Positions 41,621 to 53,295 of a stretch of DNA of 64,000 bases are shown here, in pieces; position 1 is the first letter of the stretch, and every line of letters starts with the position of its first letter. Both the position numbers and the translations under genes were made by a program. The DNA is taken from contig NC_079323.1 in assembly GCF_029931775.1 (NCBI RefSeq), forward strand, positions 38,768,882 through 38,832,881, given 5' to 3'. The notes below the pieces were generated by a model. That model saw only the letters and a program-made list of their open reading frames with translations. It was not told the origin of the DNA and made no database searches. The DNA is from Euleptes europaea. Its lineage: Eukaryota > Chordata > Lepidosauria > Squamata > Sphaerodactylidae.

Positions 41621-41998
41621 AGGAAAGAAAATTCCAAGACCACGGTTACACAGCCCGGATAACCTACAAGAACCAATACACCTATTAATTCTTTAATTTT
41701 TTATTGATTCAAAGATTGGTATATAGGATGTATTGTCAAATGAGATGTATAGTAATTTTTGAAAAACAATAAAAATATATATTAAAAAAATGTACCCATG
41801 CATAAATGACTACATTCACATACAAAAAGTCAGGCCTGGTCTTTCGTTGGGTTGAAAGCAATGGCATGGATCACTTCCTTCATGGCAAAAATTATTATTA
41901 ACATATAGATTGTGTTACATGAATGCAAGTGGTGACTATTCTCAGCTCATGAGCAAAAGATCTGTTATTATGATCAAGGGGAATTGAAGGGGCCCATC

Positions 41999-42208
41999 TA
42001 GGGTTGCCAGGTCCCTCTTCTCAACCAGCGGGAGATTTTGGGGGCGGAGCCTGAAGAGGGCAGGGTTTGGGGAGGGGAGGGACTTCAATGCCATAAAGTT
42101 CAATTGCCAAAGCGGCCATTTTTCTCCAGGTGATCTGACCTCTATCGGCTGGAGATCAGTTGAATTAGCAGGAAATCTCCTGCTACTACCTGGCAGTTGG
42201 CAACCCTA
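41999..42208 (+). mobile_element. hAT-type MITE with perfect target duplication
   Basis: TAGGGTTGCC to GGCAACCCTA with ggcccatc at 41991-41998 and 42209-42216 (8 of 8). Confidence 0.94.
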
Positions 42209-42288
42209 GGCCCATCTTTTGGAGGGAAGTGTTACACATGTGCACATGCACACACTCCTGAATTTCTGGCAGTGGGGGATAGGCCAGC

Positions 42289-42508
42289 TAGGGTTGCCAG
42301 CTCTGAGTTGGGAAATACATGAAGATAATTGGGGTGGAGCCTGAGGAGGGTGGGGTTTGAGGTGGGGAGGGACCTCAGCAAGGTATAATGCCATAGAGTC
42401 CACATTCCACAGTGGCCATTTTCTCCAGCTGAAGTGTTCTCTTGTCGCCTGGAGATCAGTTGTCATAGCGGGAGATCTCCAGCTACCACCTGGAGGTTGG
42501 CAACCCTA
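42289..42508 (+). mobile_element. hAT-type MITE with perfect target duplication
   Basis: TAGGGTTGCC to GGCAACCCTA with aggccagc at 42281-42288 and 42509-42516 (8 of 8). It belongs to the sub-type with gttgggaaatac near the left end. Confidence 0.94.
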
Positions 42509-43324
42509 AGGCCAGCCAACGGCATGGATGATTACAATCCCTAAAGGAATGTGAACTGATGTAGTGCAATACTATCTGGTCTGACAGGCAGTGGCTTTCC
42601 AGAGATTCAGGGAGAGAGAAGCCTTTCCCATCACCTGTTATCTGATTCCTTACATACCCTTCAGCATGCAAAGCATGTGTTTGGTCAATGAGCCACAACC
42701 CCCATTTAATATAAGATCCTAAGAACACTTTCCTGGGAGTACAGACCAATAAACTGAGACTTACTTCTGAGTAGACCTGCTTCAAAATGCTCTCTTATTG
42801 TGCAACAAATCTCAGAAAGGAAACTATTCTGGCTTATTCTCAAACTGGTAAAGCCCAGGGGAAAAGTCCCTTTAGACTCAGTTTTTTTTTTTCAAGCATG
42901 TGGTTTGAGTAGCACACAAGTAGCATGATCCTGGCCCTGTTTAGCTGATAGAAAATAGTTTTCTTGTTTTAACTTGGTTTTAGTTCTGAAAAATCAGACT
43001 AGAAATTGAAACTGTGGATGAGAGATTTAGCTTCAGTGAAAGTTTCATGGTTTATTTTTGGTCCATATTGTTTTGCTAGGCACTGTTGTTACGTACTTTC
43101 AGCCCAGGTACCTGATCTCACTTTTCTTACTGCTGAAAGCACTAGTCTCTTAAATTTTTCTAAATGGTGTCATGAGCTACATGATGTTCGACTTAGAGGC
43201 CGAGACACTAACAAAAAATGCTGAATTAAGATCAAGTTCAGAACAAATTAAGGTCACTTCTACTTGGCAGCATAGGAGCCAAAACCAGTATTTTGCACAG
43301 GAACTGTATGCCAAGAGAGACACC

Positions 43325-43550
43325 TAGGGTTGCCAGGTCCCCTCTCCTGATTGGCAGGAGGTGTTAGGGGGCAGGACTGGGGCGGCCGCGGGTGTGCACG
43401 GGAGCACGCACGCTATGATGTCACTTCCGGTTTTACTTCTGGAAGTACCACATTGCCGCAACCGATTTAACATTCAAACCCCCAAATTTTGGGGATTGAG
43501 TGTTAAATCAGTCGCTGAGATGCAGCGCTTCCAGAAGTGAACTGCTTGAT
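43325..43550 (+). mobile_element. hAT-type MITE, second family, truncated
   Basis: It starts TAGGGTTGCCAGGTCCCCTC. A hairpin centre (accgatttaacattcaaacc and inverse) resembles 7043-7356; the right end is missing. Confidence 0.6.
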
Positions 43551-44248
43551 CCTAGAGACATCAGGAAAAAGAAGCATTTAAATATTGCCAAAGAAAGAAA
43601 AAAAATATACTGAATGGGGTTGGGGCTGGCTGAAGAGCAACAGCTTTGAGGGAGCTGTGAGGTATGATTCTGCTTTAGGGAGCTGCTGTTTTTGTCTAGC
43701 GTTGCCTCATGCCTGCCTGCTGACATCTTTCATAAACAGTTTATTACAAAAAGTACCCAGGTAGCTAGTACTTTCTCATTGTAAGGGAACTAGCTGTCTA
43801 CAAGTGTAAGCTTCTTAGAATTTAGGAGTCTGGGGAGAACATCACACTAATTTAGGTAACAACGAAGTCCCAGAAGTCCCCTTTAGGCTTTCAAAAACAC
43901 TATTTCCTACAGACATTTGAAATCAGATCCTTTCCAAACAGTAGCAGTAGCAGCATGTCCAGGCAGGATACATTGTTGGCACAAAAGCTCTGACCCCAAC
44001 TTGCACCGTGAGAGTAATGATATTTATCTTCTTCCTGAAAGCGCTTTGTTGTGTGAGCACAGATTTCATTATGAATAGCCTGATTATCTGTTAGGTAGAT
44101 AGGTAGATTTATTATTACGGCCTTAGCCAGCAAACATATATTAAGACAGAAACCATCCATTACAAAGCATTAACAATTACATACATTGTCTTCAAACCCA
44201 GTTTCTGCTGCCAGGACCCAATGCAAGAATTCTGGTTTTTAAAATGGT

Positions 44249-44415
44249 GGGCGAAAATGCATGGTCGCTTTAGCCTCCTTTATTTATTCCCTGTTTCTGC
44301 CAGGATTCAGCCAGGATCGAATGCATGCGTTTTCGCCGAACGTGCGTTTGATCCTGGCTGACTCCTGGCTGAAACAGGGAATAAAGGAGGCTAAAGCGAC
44401 CATGTGTTTTCGCCC
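44249..44415. mobile_element. Fold-back MITE (PIF/Harbinger-like)
   Basis: Same family as 14151-14301, slightly longer, with near-perfect arms. Flanking triplets (ggt, tat) do not match. Confidence 0.75.
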
Positions 44416-44692
44416 TATGATTTATTTATCACATGTGAGTTCCGTTTTCCTCTTTATAGTTAATCCATGTGGAATGAATGGATATCATGATTATTTTCCA
44501 TGACAGCACTACCCCTCCCTGGAGCTGGTAGCATTGGTATAACCTTGGTGACCCTCCAATCAACGCTATATTAGTAGTGCAACATGGAACCTGACCACAA
44601 AACAGTAGCAACTGTACCACAGCATATGAATGAGCGACCAAACAGAGGCTTAGTACAGCATATTTGAAATGCATAATGAAATAAAATGGGAT

Positions 44693-44905
44693 GTTGACTG
44701 GGGAGCTGACAATGGTGTCAGACTGGGATTATGGGGACCTGGGTTCAAATCCCCACTCTGCTGTGGAAGCTTGCTGGGTGACCTTGGGCAAGTCCCACAT
44801 TCTCACAGAGTTGTTGAGAGGATAAAAGGGAGGAGGAGAATGATGTAAGCTGTTTTGAGTCCCCATAGGGAAGAAAGGTGAGAGACACATAAATTAAAAC
44901 AAATA
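44693..44905 (+). repeat. tRNA-headed SINE-like repeat
   Basis: It holds ctgggttcaaatccccactc, ggaagcttgctgggtgacct, gggcaagtc, and an end with gaagaaaggtgagagacac. Confidence 0.65.
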
Positions 44906-45324
44906 GTGATCTATGGAGATATTAGTTGCTAGGCAGAATTTGTTGAATAAAACTAGCTTGCTAATAGAGAACTGGGCCATCTTCTGAAAAGGGGTTATTT
45001 TCAGGGAAAGATGGAACACCTTTGGGGAGACAGATGATTCTTGACTGTCCACCACTCACAAATGAAAAAAAAAGGTGAGGTTTGCATACTTAAAAATATA
45101 TCTGTTCTCTTCTAGGTTTCTAAAGGATTCAAATAACAGCCAGTAGGTTGTTTCATGGAAAAGAAATATCAGCTGGCAATATCTGTGTAATTGGCATGCC
45201 ATAAATACAGCATCAAGAGTAAAGAAGCAACAGACTCATTTAGGGATCCATCATAGTCAGTCTTGCCTCTTTTCCCCATTTGTCACTTAAAGGATGCCTA
45301 CAGGGAAATGTGCTGGCTTTTATC

Positions 45325-45410
45325 TAAATCAAAGCTTCTTAAACTGTGGGTCATGACCCCATATGGGGTCACGTAACTGAATGTGGGGTTTACGAAACAA
45401 GCACATCCAT
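45325..45410. mobile_element. hAT (Charlie/SPIN-like) end fragment
   Basis: The run agcttcttaaactgtgggtc, then atgaccccatatggggtcac, resembles the start of Charlie/SPIN-type hAT elements, which have a gggtc/gaccc palindrome near the end. The other end is not found. Confidence 0.4.
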
Positions 45411-45775
45411 CTCATTAGTATTCAAATTTGCCTTTGTCTTTAATAAATGGTAAAATTATATGTATTTCTTTCCAAAATTGTTCCCTTTTTAAAAACAGTA
45501 ATTTTGCAAATGTTTTGCCCTCCCCTTCCAAAAAACCTCATAAAATACTACAAGACTTAAAACACTATCTACTCTCCTGCTTTCTAGAGCGGAGGGTATT
45601 AAAAGGGGGGAGGGTCTTCTCCCCAGACACATGTCTAAGGTCATACACTTTCAAAGATTCCCACTGTCACCCCAGTGACATTTGCCTACTTACACGCAGA
45701 TGCAGAGAGAAGGCAAAATTTCTTCATTTTCCCTTCTATTCCTCATTTGTAGTAGTTTAATATTGTGCTTAATTC

Positions 45776-46438
45776 ATGTCATAGTATTCCCTATTACTAT
45801 GTACGGATGTGAAAGCTGAACAATGAAGAAAGTTGATAGGAAGAAAGTAGATTCTTTTGAAATGTGGTGTTGGAGGAGAGTGTTATGGATACTGTGCACT
45901 GCCAAAAGAACAAATCAGTGGGTTATAGATAGGGTTGCCAACCTCCAGGTACTAGCTGGAGATCTCCTGCTACTACAACTGATCTCCAGCCAATAGAGAC
46001 CAGTTCCCCTGGAGAAAATGGTCAATTTGGCAATTAGACTCTATAGCATTGAAGTTACTCCCCTCCCCAAACCCTGCCCTCCTCAGGCTCCACCCCAAAA
46101 CCTCCCGCCGGTGGCAAAGAGGGACCTGTCAACCATAGTTATAGATCAGATCACGCTTGAACTGACCCTAGAAGCTAAAATGTCTAAACTTTGGTCACAT
46201 TATGAGAAGACAAGAGTCACTGGAAAAGACAATCATACTAAGAAAAGTTGAAGGCAGCAGGAAAAGAGGAAGACCCAACAAGAGATGGGTCGACTCTAAA
46301 AAGGAAGCCACAGACCTCAATTTGCAAAACCTGAGCAAGGCTGTTAACAATAGGACGTTTTGGAGGACATTGATTCATAGGGTCACATGAGTCAGAAGTG
46401 ACTTGACGACAGTTAACACACACACACAGTATTGTGCT
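45776..46438 (+). mobile_element. BovB LINE 3' end, split by a hAT-type MITE
   Basis: BovB parts are about 45776-45929 (TMYGCES-like, WCWRRV region) and 46146-46438 (RKVEGSRKRGRPNKRWVDS, NNRTFWRTLIHRV, then the acttgacgacagttaacaca tail). Frames are broken, as in an old LINE. Confidence 0.85.
45930..46137 (-). mobile_element. hAT-type MITE with perfect target duplication inside BovB
   Basis: TAGGGTTGCC to GTCAACCATA with gttataga at 45922-45929 and 46138-46145 (8 of 8). Because the host sequence is a known LINE, the empty site can be inferred. Confidence 0.94.
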
Positions 46439-46775
46439 TAAAAAACTCATTGCTTTTGATGAGTGAAACAAACAAATAGCCTTGCCGAAATAAAAACAAA
46501 AATAAGCTTATTTATCCCACCACTTTGTGCTTCATTTTTGTTTGCAAGGGAGATAAGCCTATGCAAAGAATAATGCATTTGCTAGGCAAACACAACAAAC
46601 AATAAACCTTGAACAACTTGCAGTAGTTGAATTTTGCCTTTCCTCTTCACAGCAGTCCTTCAGACATTGTCGGCCGACATTGGAAAATGTAATGAAAAAG
46701 AGAATATTTTAGTACATCCTAATAATGTACATTAATTAACAATGTCTAGAGAGTAGCATGCATCCTGCCACCATA

Positions 46776-46966
46776 GGTACTTGCTGGAGATCTCCTGCTG
46801 TTACAACTGATCTCCAGCCAACAGAGATCAGTTCCCCTGGAGAAAATGGCCACTTTGGCAATTGGACTCTATGGCATTGAAGTCCCACCTCTCCTCAAAC
46901 CCCGCTCTCCTCAGGCTCCACCCAAAAAACCTCCCGCCGGTTGTGAAGAGGGACCTGGCAACCCTA
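46776..46966 (-). mobile_element. hAT-type MITE, left-truncated
   Basis: It begins within the aggtact segment and ends GGCAACCCTA; the interior is typical. Confidence 0.78.
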
Positions 46967-47111
46967 TGCCACCAGGATTGCCAGGCTTCCCATTATGGAG
47001 GGACGCCTCCTGCTGATTGTCTTTGTTGCCTGCCACCATTTGGAGCATGGTGGAAGTACCACAAGTACCACCTGGAAGTGATGTAGTGACATTGGCAATG
47101 TTGCCCATGTC

Positions 47112-47575
47112 TAGGGTTGCCAACCTTCAGGTAGTATTCAAAAAATACAGCTTAAAGCAAACAATTATTTATACAATTTGCATGTACAAAAGGCAAGTAG
47201 TCTTTAAAGTCTTTGTCTTATATTTATATATTTTCTGTTTTTCTCATTTGTTGTGAATAAATCAACTTAAAACGACTTCACGCAGCCGTTTGAGCTTTAT
47301 GTGAACTATTTAAGTTGATTTATTCACAACAAATGAGAAAAACAGAAAATATATAAATATAAGACAAAGACTTTAAAGACTACTTGCCTTTTGTACATAC
47401 AAATTGTATAAATAATTGTTTGCCTTAAGCTGTATTTTTTGAATAACTGTCTCGTCCAGCGCCTTTCTGCTGGGGCAGCACAATAACCTTCAGGTAGTGG
47501 CTGGAGATCTCCTGCTATTACAACTGATCTCCAGGCCACAGAGATCCATTCACCTGGAGCAAATGGCCACTTTAA
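47112..47575 (-). mobile_element. hAT-type MITE (right part lost) split by a fold-back insertion
   Basis: MITE parts are 47112-47135 (TAGGGTTGCCAACC...) and 47499-47575 (ggctggagatctcctgctat..., to ggccacttt). The rest is missing. The interruption is 47136-47484. Confidence 0.8.
47136..47484. mobile_element. Fold-back insertion, 135-bp arms
   Basis: Arms at 47136-47270 and 47310-47445 are about 97% inverted copies around a 39-bp centre. A further 39 bp lie at the right (cgtccagcgcctttctgctg...). A perfect 14-bp duplication, aaccttcaggtagt, lies at 47122-47135 and 47485-47498. The layout matches the Penelope-like insertions here, but the sequence differs and no ribozyme core was found. Confidence 0.6.
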
Positions 47576-47896
47576 AAGGTAGGCACCATGGCATCTTCTT
47601 TCTGTACAATATAGACATTATATATTTCAACAGAATTATGCCCTTCCAAGTCCATTGAGGTCAACAGGCTTAGAAGGACGTGACTCTGATTAGGACTACT
47701 GCAAATGTGTCTTCTGCTGAAGGAACAGCTTGTTGAGGAAGAGATGCTGTTGCTGACTATTGCCCCTCATATTCCCTCTCCGGATCTCCTGCTAGTTGCC
47801 ATACCGCGACTGGTAACCCTAAGTCTTTATGAATAAAAAGATTTGGGGAAATAGCTGACTCATGGCTACTATGTAGATTTCATTTTCTGTTGCACC

Positions 47897-48480
47897 CACA
47901 AAACGTTTTGTGTGTGTGCATTTGTGCGTTAAGTGCCATGAAGTCGCTTCCGACATAGTGACCCTATGAATTGATAGGGTTACCAAGTCCCTCTTCGCCA
48001 CCAGCGGGATATTTTTGGGGGCGGAGCCTGAGGAGGGAGGGGTTTGTGGAGGGGAGAGACTTCAATGCCATAGAGTCCAATGGCCAAAGCGGCCATTTTC
48101 TCCAGGTGAACTGATCTCTCGGCTGGAGATCAGTTGTAATAGTGGGAGATCTCCAGCTGGTACCTGGAGGTTGGCAGCCCTATGAATTAATGACCTCCGA
48201 AACATCCTATTGTTAACAGCCTTGCTCAGGTCTTGCAAACCTAGGGTCGTGGCTTCCTTGGTTGAGTCAATATATCTCATGTTGGGTCTTCCTCTTTTCC
48301 TGCCGCCTTCAACTTTTCCTAGCATTATTGTCTTTTCTAGTGACTCTTATGTTCTCATAATGTGACCAAAGTACAATAACCTGAGTTTAGTCATTGTAGC
48401 TTCTAGGGAGAGTTCAGGCTAGATTAGACCTAGAACCCACTTATTTGTCTTTTTGGCAGTCCACTGAATCTGTAAAAATC
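47897..48480 (-). mobile_element. BovB LINE 3' end, split by a hAT-type MITE
   Basis: On the minus strand it encodes LGKVEGGRKRGRPNMRYIDS and NNRMFRRS, with the tail taagtgccatgaagtcgctt (read on plus). The parts are about 47897-47974 and 48183-48480. Confidence 0.85.
47975..48182 (+). mobile_element. hAT-type MITE inside BovB
   Basis: TAGGGTTACC to GGCAGCCCTA; 8-mers tgaattga and tgaattaa match at 7 of 8. Confidence 0.9.
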
Positions 48481-49674
48481 TGCATTTAATATTTATTATG
48501 TAGGGACACTTGCCAAGGAGTTGGGATGATTCCCTAATACATATTGTATAAATATTATCGTGTTATAGATGAAGCTACCCTCAATTCTGAAATGTACTTT
48601 TGAAAAGTGCAGAATGTTTTTGCATGTTGTGTCAAGGGATCAACTTTCTGTTTTTAGGAACATTCATTCCTGATTTTATACTACTGTTGCTAATTATTGT
48701 GCCTTCATTATTACTTCCTCTTTGGCTACCTCTTTTAGAAACCATTGCACTAGTAAACAGATATATTTGCTGCATTTTGCTTAAAAGAAACCAAATAAAG
48801 TTATTTCAAATCCAAGTGACACGAGCCATTGCATTGTGGTTCCTTTCAGCTTATTCTATCAAAAGGAGCGCCCCATCATAACAACTTCATTTTTGGGGAA
48901 TTTTTGTAGGTGGTTACCAGTTGCGTGTTTATGTACTTTGCTATTTGATTCTAATTTCAATTTGTTATTGCCAAATTTGATGTTATGTTTTAGCTTGTGT
49001 AGTTTATGCACTCTTATGTATTAGCTGTTGCAACCCTACATACAAGTCAGTTACGTTTCTTGAAGAGTGTATAAATATAAATACATAGTGTACACTATTT
49101 TGGGGGTTTTTGATTAAAAAAATACACAACACAATTGTGGTTTGAGATACAATTTGTTTATTGTTATATGCATATATATATTGCTTGTGTAGCTTCCATT
49201 TAGTCATTGGTGCTATTTTTTTGTTCATTCACTACCTGGAGGTTTGCAACCCTACATGGGGTGCATGTCCAGAAACCTAGGCTGTACTATTATATCACTT
49301 CAACTATGATAAATGATCAGTTGCATTTTCATCTGCTTATGTACATTTCTACCTGCAGGGTAGACTCTTATATGGTAAATTCTTTATTTGCAAATTTTGA
49401 CAAGTCAGTTCCTCATCATTGATAAGATAAAAACAGGAAGCTGAGAAATTTGCTGAAATCATGTTTCCATTTGAACACCTACATTTTTTCCTATGCAATC
49501 AACATTTAATTTACAAAAGGGGAGGTGGAATGTATCACTGCCTGTAAATATTTTGCATTTAGATTTGCACAGATGCAGTTTCTGAGGCCTAACAATTAAT
49601 CTTTTGCTACCTACCATATATTAGTGGGATCCAAACTGCCTCCCTTCCCAAACTGCCAATGAATTCCTGTGTGT

Positions 49675-49920
49675 TGCATTTATTTATTTATTTATTTGTA
49701 TCCTGCTTTTCTCTCCATGGTTTGGAATCAACACAGTTTACACCATTGTTTTCCCCATCCTCCATTTTCCCACAGCAACAACCCTGTGAGGTAGACCAGG
49801 CCAAGAGTTTGTGACAGGCCCAAAGTCACCGAGCAAGCTTCCATGATAGAAGTCAGGATTCGAACCCAGGTCGCTCAAGGTCTTAGTATGCTACTCTATT
49901 CATTACACCACACTGGCTCT
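49675..49920 (-). repeat. tRNA-headed SINE-like repeat
   Basis: Minus-strand head agagccagtgtggtgtaatg, ggttcgaatcctg; then ggaagcttgctcggtgactt; it ends in an (aaat)n run at 49678-49697. Confidence 0.68.
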
Positions 49921-50180
49921 CAGGATGCACAGGATCACTCCACATGAACCAAGTGTATGTCCAGCTTGGATCATGCCCACACTTACCTATGGCTGTTTAT
50001 CTTAAGGGAATATTGGTTATGGTGGGCAAGCAGTATGTTAAGAAAGTTTGTCAGCCATTAACAATGTTCTCATTGACTAATTCCTGTAAGTGTATAAGGA
50101 AGCCTGACCTGGGGATACCTAGAACCCTTTGGAAAAACTCCACCTCTGAAACAATAATATAAACCTTCCACAACACTTTT

Positions 50181-50484
50181 AGGAGCCCTGTGGCGCAGAG
50201 TGTTAAGCTGCAGTACTGCAGTCAAAAGCTCTGCTCACGACCTGAGTTCGATCCCAACAGAAGTTGGTTTCAGGTAGCCGGCTCAAGGTTGACTCAGCCT
50301 TCCATCCTTCCAAGGTCGGTGAAATGAGTACTCAGCTTGCTGGGGGTAAAGGGAAGATGACTGGGGAAGGCACTGGCAAACCACCCCGTAAACAAAGTCT
50401 GCCTAGAAACGTCGGGATGTGACATCACCCCATGGGTCAGGAATGACCTGGTGCTTGCACAGGGGATCTTTACCTTTACCTTTT
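50181..50484 (+). repeat. Sauria-type SINE, full length
   Basis: Head ggagccctgtggcgcagagt, B-box gagttcgatcc, module GGAAGGCACTGGCAAACC, end acctttaccttt. The 11-bp duplication acaacactttt lies at 50170-50180 and 50485-50495. Confidence 0.93.
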
Positions 50485-51118
50485 ACAACACTTTTGCCAT
50501 TGCATGTCCTCATGATATTAGTGTCATGTTTAAGTACAGACTTCAAAGAATGACATTTTCAGCTATCTAAAATATGCTGGCCAGTCTCACCACAATGCGG
50601 GTTTGTATTTGCCATCTCCAAAAACTGAAACATCTTGCTGGTTCATAAACCAGACTGATGCAGTTGTATGGACTGCATGTGGGTCCCGATAATGAAGCCT
50701 CATTTTAAAATTTGTGTTGTACATTCCTGCGCAAACTTGTCAGCATTGGACACATCTAGATATGTCCGTTTTCTTTCCTGTCTTCCAAATCCCATCTGGT
50801 ACAGACCCTTGGCTGTCACAGTAGCCAAGTAAAATTGAGCCACACCAAATGAGGAGGTCACTGTTTGGAAACTGAAACCATCTCTCCCTCCCTAGAACCA
50901 CTATCCTGGGGGAATCTCAACACCAGGCTTGAGATCAGCTCTCAACTCAAGGACGACACATTCTAACCTGGCTGCTATTTGTAATGGAAACCTGCACCCT
51001 GTTCTGTGAACAGCGACTTCTACTGCATAGGTGAGGCAAGGCTGGAAAAGCCAATCATGGAGAATCAGCAAGCAGTCTCCTCTTGTTCCTTGCATTTAAG
51101 GGGGACTTAGAATAGAAT

Positions 51119-51310
51119 TTAATAGAATCATAGAGTTGGAAGGGACCACCAGGGTCATCTAGTCCAACCCCCTGCACAATGCAGGAAATTAACAACTACC
51201 TCCCCCCACATCCCCAGTGACCCCAACCTTCCCCCCACCATGCAGGATCCCACAATCAAAGCACTCCTGACAGAATAAAATCATAGAATTTTTAATTAAT
51301 CTCTCCCCCC
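51119..51310 (-). mobile_element. CR1 LINE 3'-end fragment
   Basis: The phrases aatcatagagttggaaggga and catctagtccaaccccctgc are the widely known CR1 3' end, read backwards, with the attctatga-type terminal motif. Confidence 0.78.
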
Positions 51311-52798
51311 CCCCCCGCCGCCGCCATGACCTGTCAGTAGTTATCTTGTGGTGCATTAGAATGCATTGGCATGTAGTTGGGAAACTGCTGTCCCATAGAA
51401 TTGCTTCTTAACACCTGTTAGGAAACAGTTGTGGAAAGCTACCATTCTGATGGGCAACACCTTTTTTACTGGGACCACCACAGTATCATAAAACTGTGAA
51501 AAGGTGTTTGATTTCTACGGAACTCTTCATCAGCCTGGGTGTTCAGATAAAAGTGGGGAAGGGAGAAGAGAAAAAGACATTTCAACCCACAGTGGAGAAA
51601 CCCCCAGCCTGAAATGCGTAGAGTCTTAAAATGGAATACAAGAGTGTCTTGTGGACTAAATTGGATTAGGCGGTCAAGGAGAAAGCACGGCTGAAGGTGT
51701 GCCAAACCGACTGAGACAGAGAAGAAGAAATATAACCGCTTGTATTTCACTGGCTTTTATATTCCCTTGAGAATATAAAAGCCAGCTGTTAGTCAGATAT
51801 CTGATTAATCGGCACTAACCAGAACTCAAAAGGAAAGCAGAGAACAGAAGAAAAATATGCCAAGTCTCGTATTAAGAAAGATGGAGAGTAATTTTAGACC
51901 TGGAATATCTTGTGTGTACGTGTGGTGTTCTACGCACCAAACAATCTTTGAGATGGGTACAGAGTTCTGTGAAATTCGAAACCTCTGTCGCTTGTTTTGT
52001 GATAGCATGGTCAGTCCTCATCCAAATATATCACCCTACTGTTGTTTTTGGCATTCTTCCACAGTTTTTGTCCATTATGATGTGATGGAATTTTGAGCCT
52101 CATTTGTGAGGTTGCCAGCAAGCCCTTTTCCAAGATGCAGTTTTAGAGAATCAAATGGAAATAGTCCAAACAAATGCACTGTTTCTTGTAATGGCATGGT
52201 TCGTGTCACATTGATGCAGTTCAGACAGCTTTCTACCCACACTGGTTTTCTTCAAAATTTTACATGGAAAGTTTAGGGAAGATTGATATGTATTTTGCCT
52301 GCTTTTCCGAAGCTGCGATGAAGCCTGCTCCCGCACATGTTTACTCTGAAGCAAGTAGCACTGAGGTCAATAACATCCAACTCTCACTAAGTGTGCATAT
52401 GATTGTAAACTTTAGACATGGTTCTTTCTAAATACCAAATTACATTTTTGGAAACACTCAGTGCATTATTATTATTGTAAGAATTCAACTGTAAATCTGC
52501 AGCGGAGGAATAATTCCCAACCCCTGCCCCATGGGGGTTTCTGATCTTTGGGATCCTTCTTCCTGAGTTTTGCCATTTCCCTTTTTAGGAAGCTAGCAAG
52601 GCGTGGGAAAAGCCCTCCCACTGACAACAGTGGAATGAGTATATCAGTTTTCTGTAAATCAGACTGATGTTCTCCTGTTCGTTCCCAGCAGGCTGATGCT
52701 GCAGACATTATTTCCTAGTTCATTTGTATGTTTTGCAGAGTTATTTAAATTAACCTTCCTTGCGAACAGAAAATATTTTTTTAATCCTTTCTGGTAAT

Positions 52799-53000
52799 TA
52801 GGGTTGCCAATCTCCAGGTGGGGCCTGGGGATGTCCCAGAATTACGGGTGATCCAGCGACAGAGTTCAGTTCCCCTGGAGTAAATGGCTACTTTGGAGGG
52901 GGACTCCATGGCATTATACCTCACTGAGGTCCTCCCCCCAAAAACCCTGCTTTCACTAGGCTCTACCCCCAAAACTCTAGGAATTTCCCAGCCTGGAGCT
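52799..53000 (-). mobile_element. hAT-type MITE (main family), diverged
   Basis: It starts TTAGGGTTGCCAATCTCC and aligns to ...cccagcctggagctg; the right terminal repeat is lost. Confidence 0.7.
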
Positions 53001-53117
53001 GTCCTCCTCCTTGCTCCACAGAATTGTGAGAGCTCATTTTGAGCGTTAATTTCCACTCACACAAACAAATATATTTAATTAAAATCGGTGGGGGGAAGAT
53101 AAAGCATGAATATGGCT

Positions 53118-53295
53118 TAGAGTTGCCAGGTCCCTCTTCTCACCAGCAGGAGGTTTTTGGGACAGAACCTGAGGAGGGCGGAGTTTGGGGAGGGGAGAGA
53201 CTTCAATGCCATAAAGTCCAATTGCCAAAGCGGCCATTTTCTCCAGGCTGGAGATCAGGAAATCTCCAGCTAGTAGCTGGAGGTTGGCCACCCTG
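53118..53295 (+). mobile_element. hAT-type MITE (main family)
   Basis: It runs from TAGAGTTGCC to GGCCACCCT, with an internal deletion near the gctggagatcag block. It abuts the BovB end at 53296. Confidence 0.78.

Larger units (their letters stand above)
37758..41675. mobile_element. Penelope-like element, inverted head-to-head pair
   Basis: A 3.9-kb insertion in the L1-type element has a perfect 13-bp duplication, atacacctattaa, at 37745-37757 and 41676-41688. The left arm (37790-39562, sense strand minus) and right arm (39905-41677, sense strand plus) are inverted copies of 1773 bp with no difference seen. They surround a 342-bp unique centre. The left end has 32 bp more (aatattgtcgaaggctttca). 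Both arms encode reverse transcriptase plus GIY-YIG nuclease. It is 5'-incomplete and looks very young. Confidence 0.92.
35487..41791 (+). mobile_element. L1-type LINE with ORF1 only (HAL1-like), split by a Penelope-like insertion
   Basis: Element parts are 35487-37757 and 41689-41791, about 2.37 kb. A 12-bp target duplication, gtacccatgcat, lies at 35475-35486 and 41792-41803. A 5' UTR of about 900 bp comes first, then ORF1, about 500 bp of AT-rich 3' UTR and an A-rich end with AATAAA. No trace of an L1 ORF2 (endonuclease or reverse transcriptase) lies between ORF1 and the tail, so this is a half-L1 of the HAL1 kind, mobilised in trans. Confidence 0.78.

Noticed and set aside
37758-41675. 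Assembly artefact as explanation of the palindrome
   Set aside because: A 13-bp target duplication, an unequal left end and a unique centre fit a natural Penelope-like insertion, though only long reads can settle it.
48600-48881. Hydrophobic 93-codon frame that could be a third CD200 membrane exon (acceptor ctgtttttag at 48658)
   Set aside because: No basic stop-transfer of the CD200 kind, no neighbouring Ig exons, and AT-rich DNA often gives Leu/Ile-rich frames.
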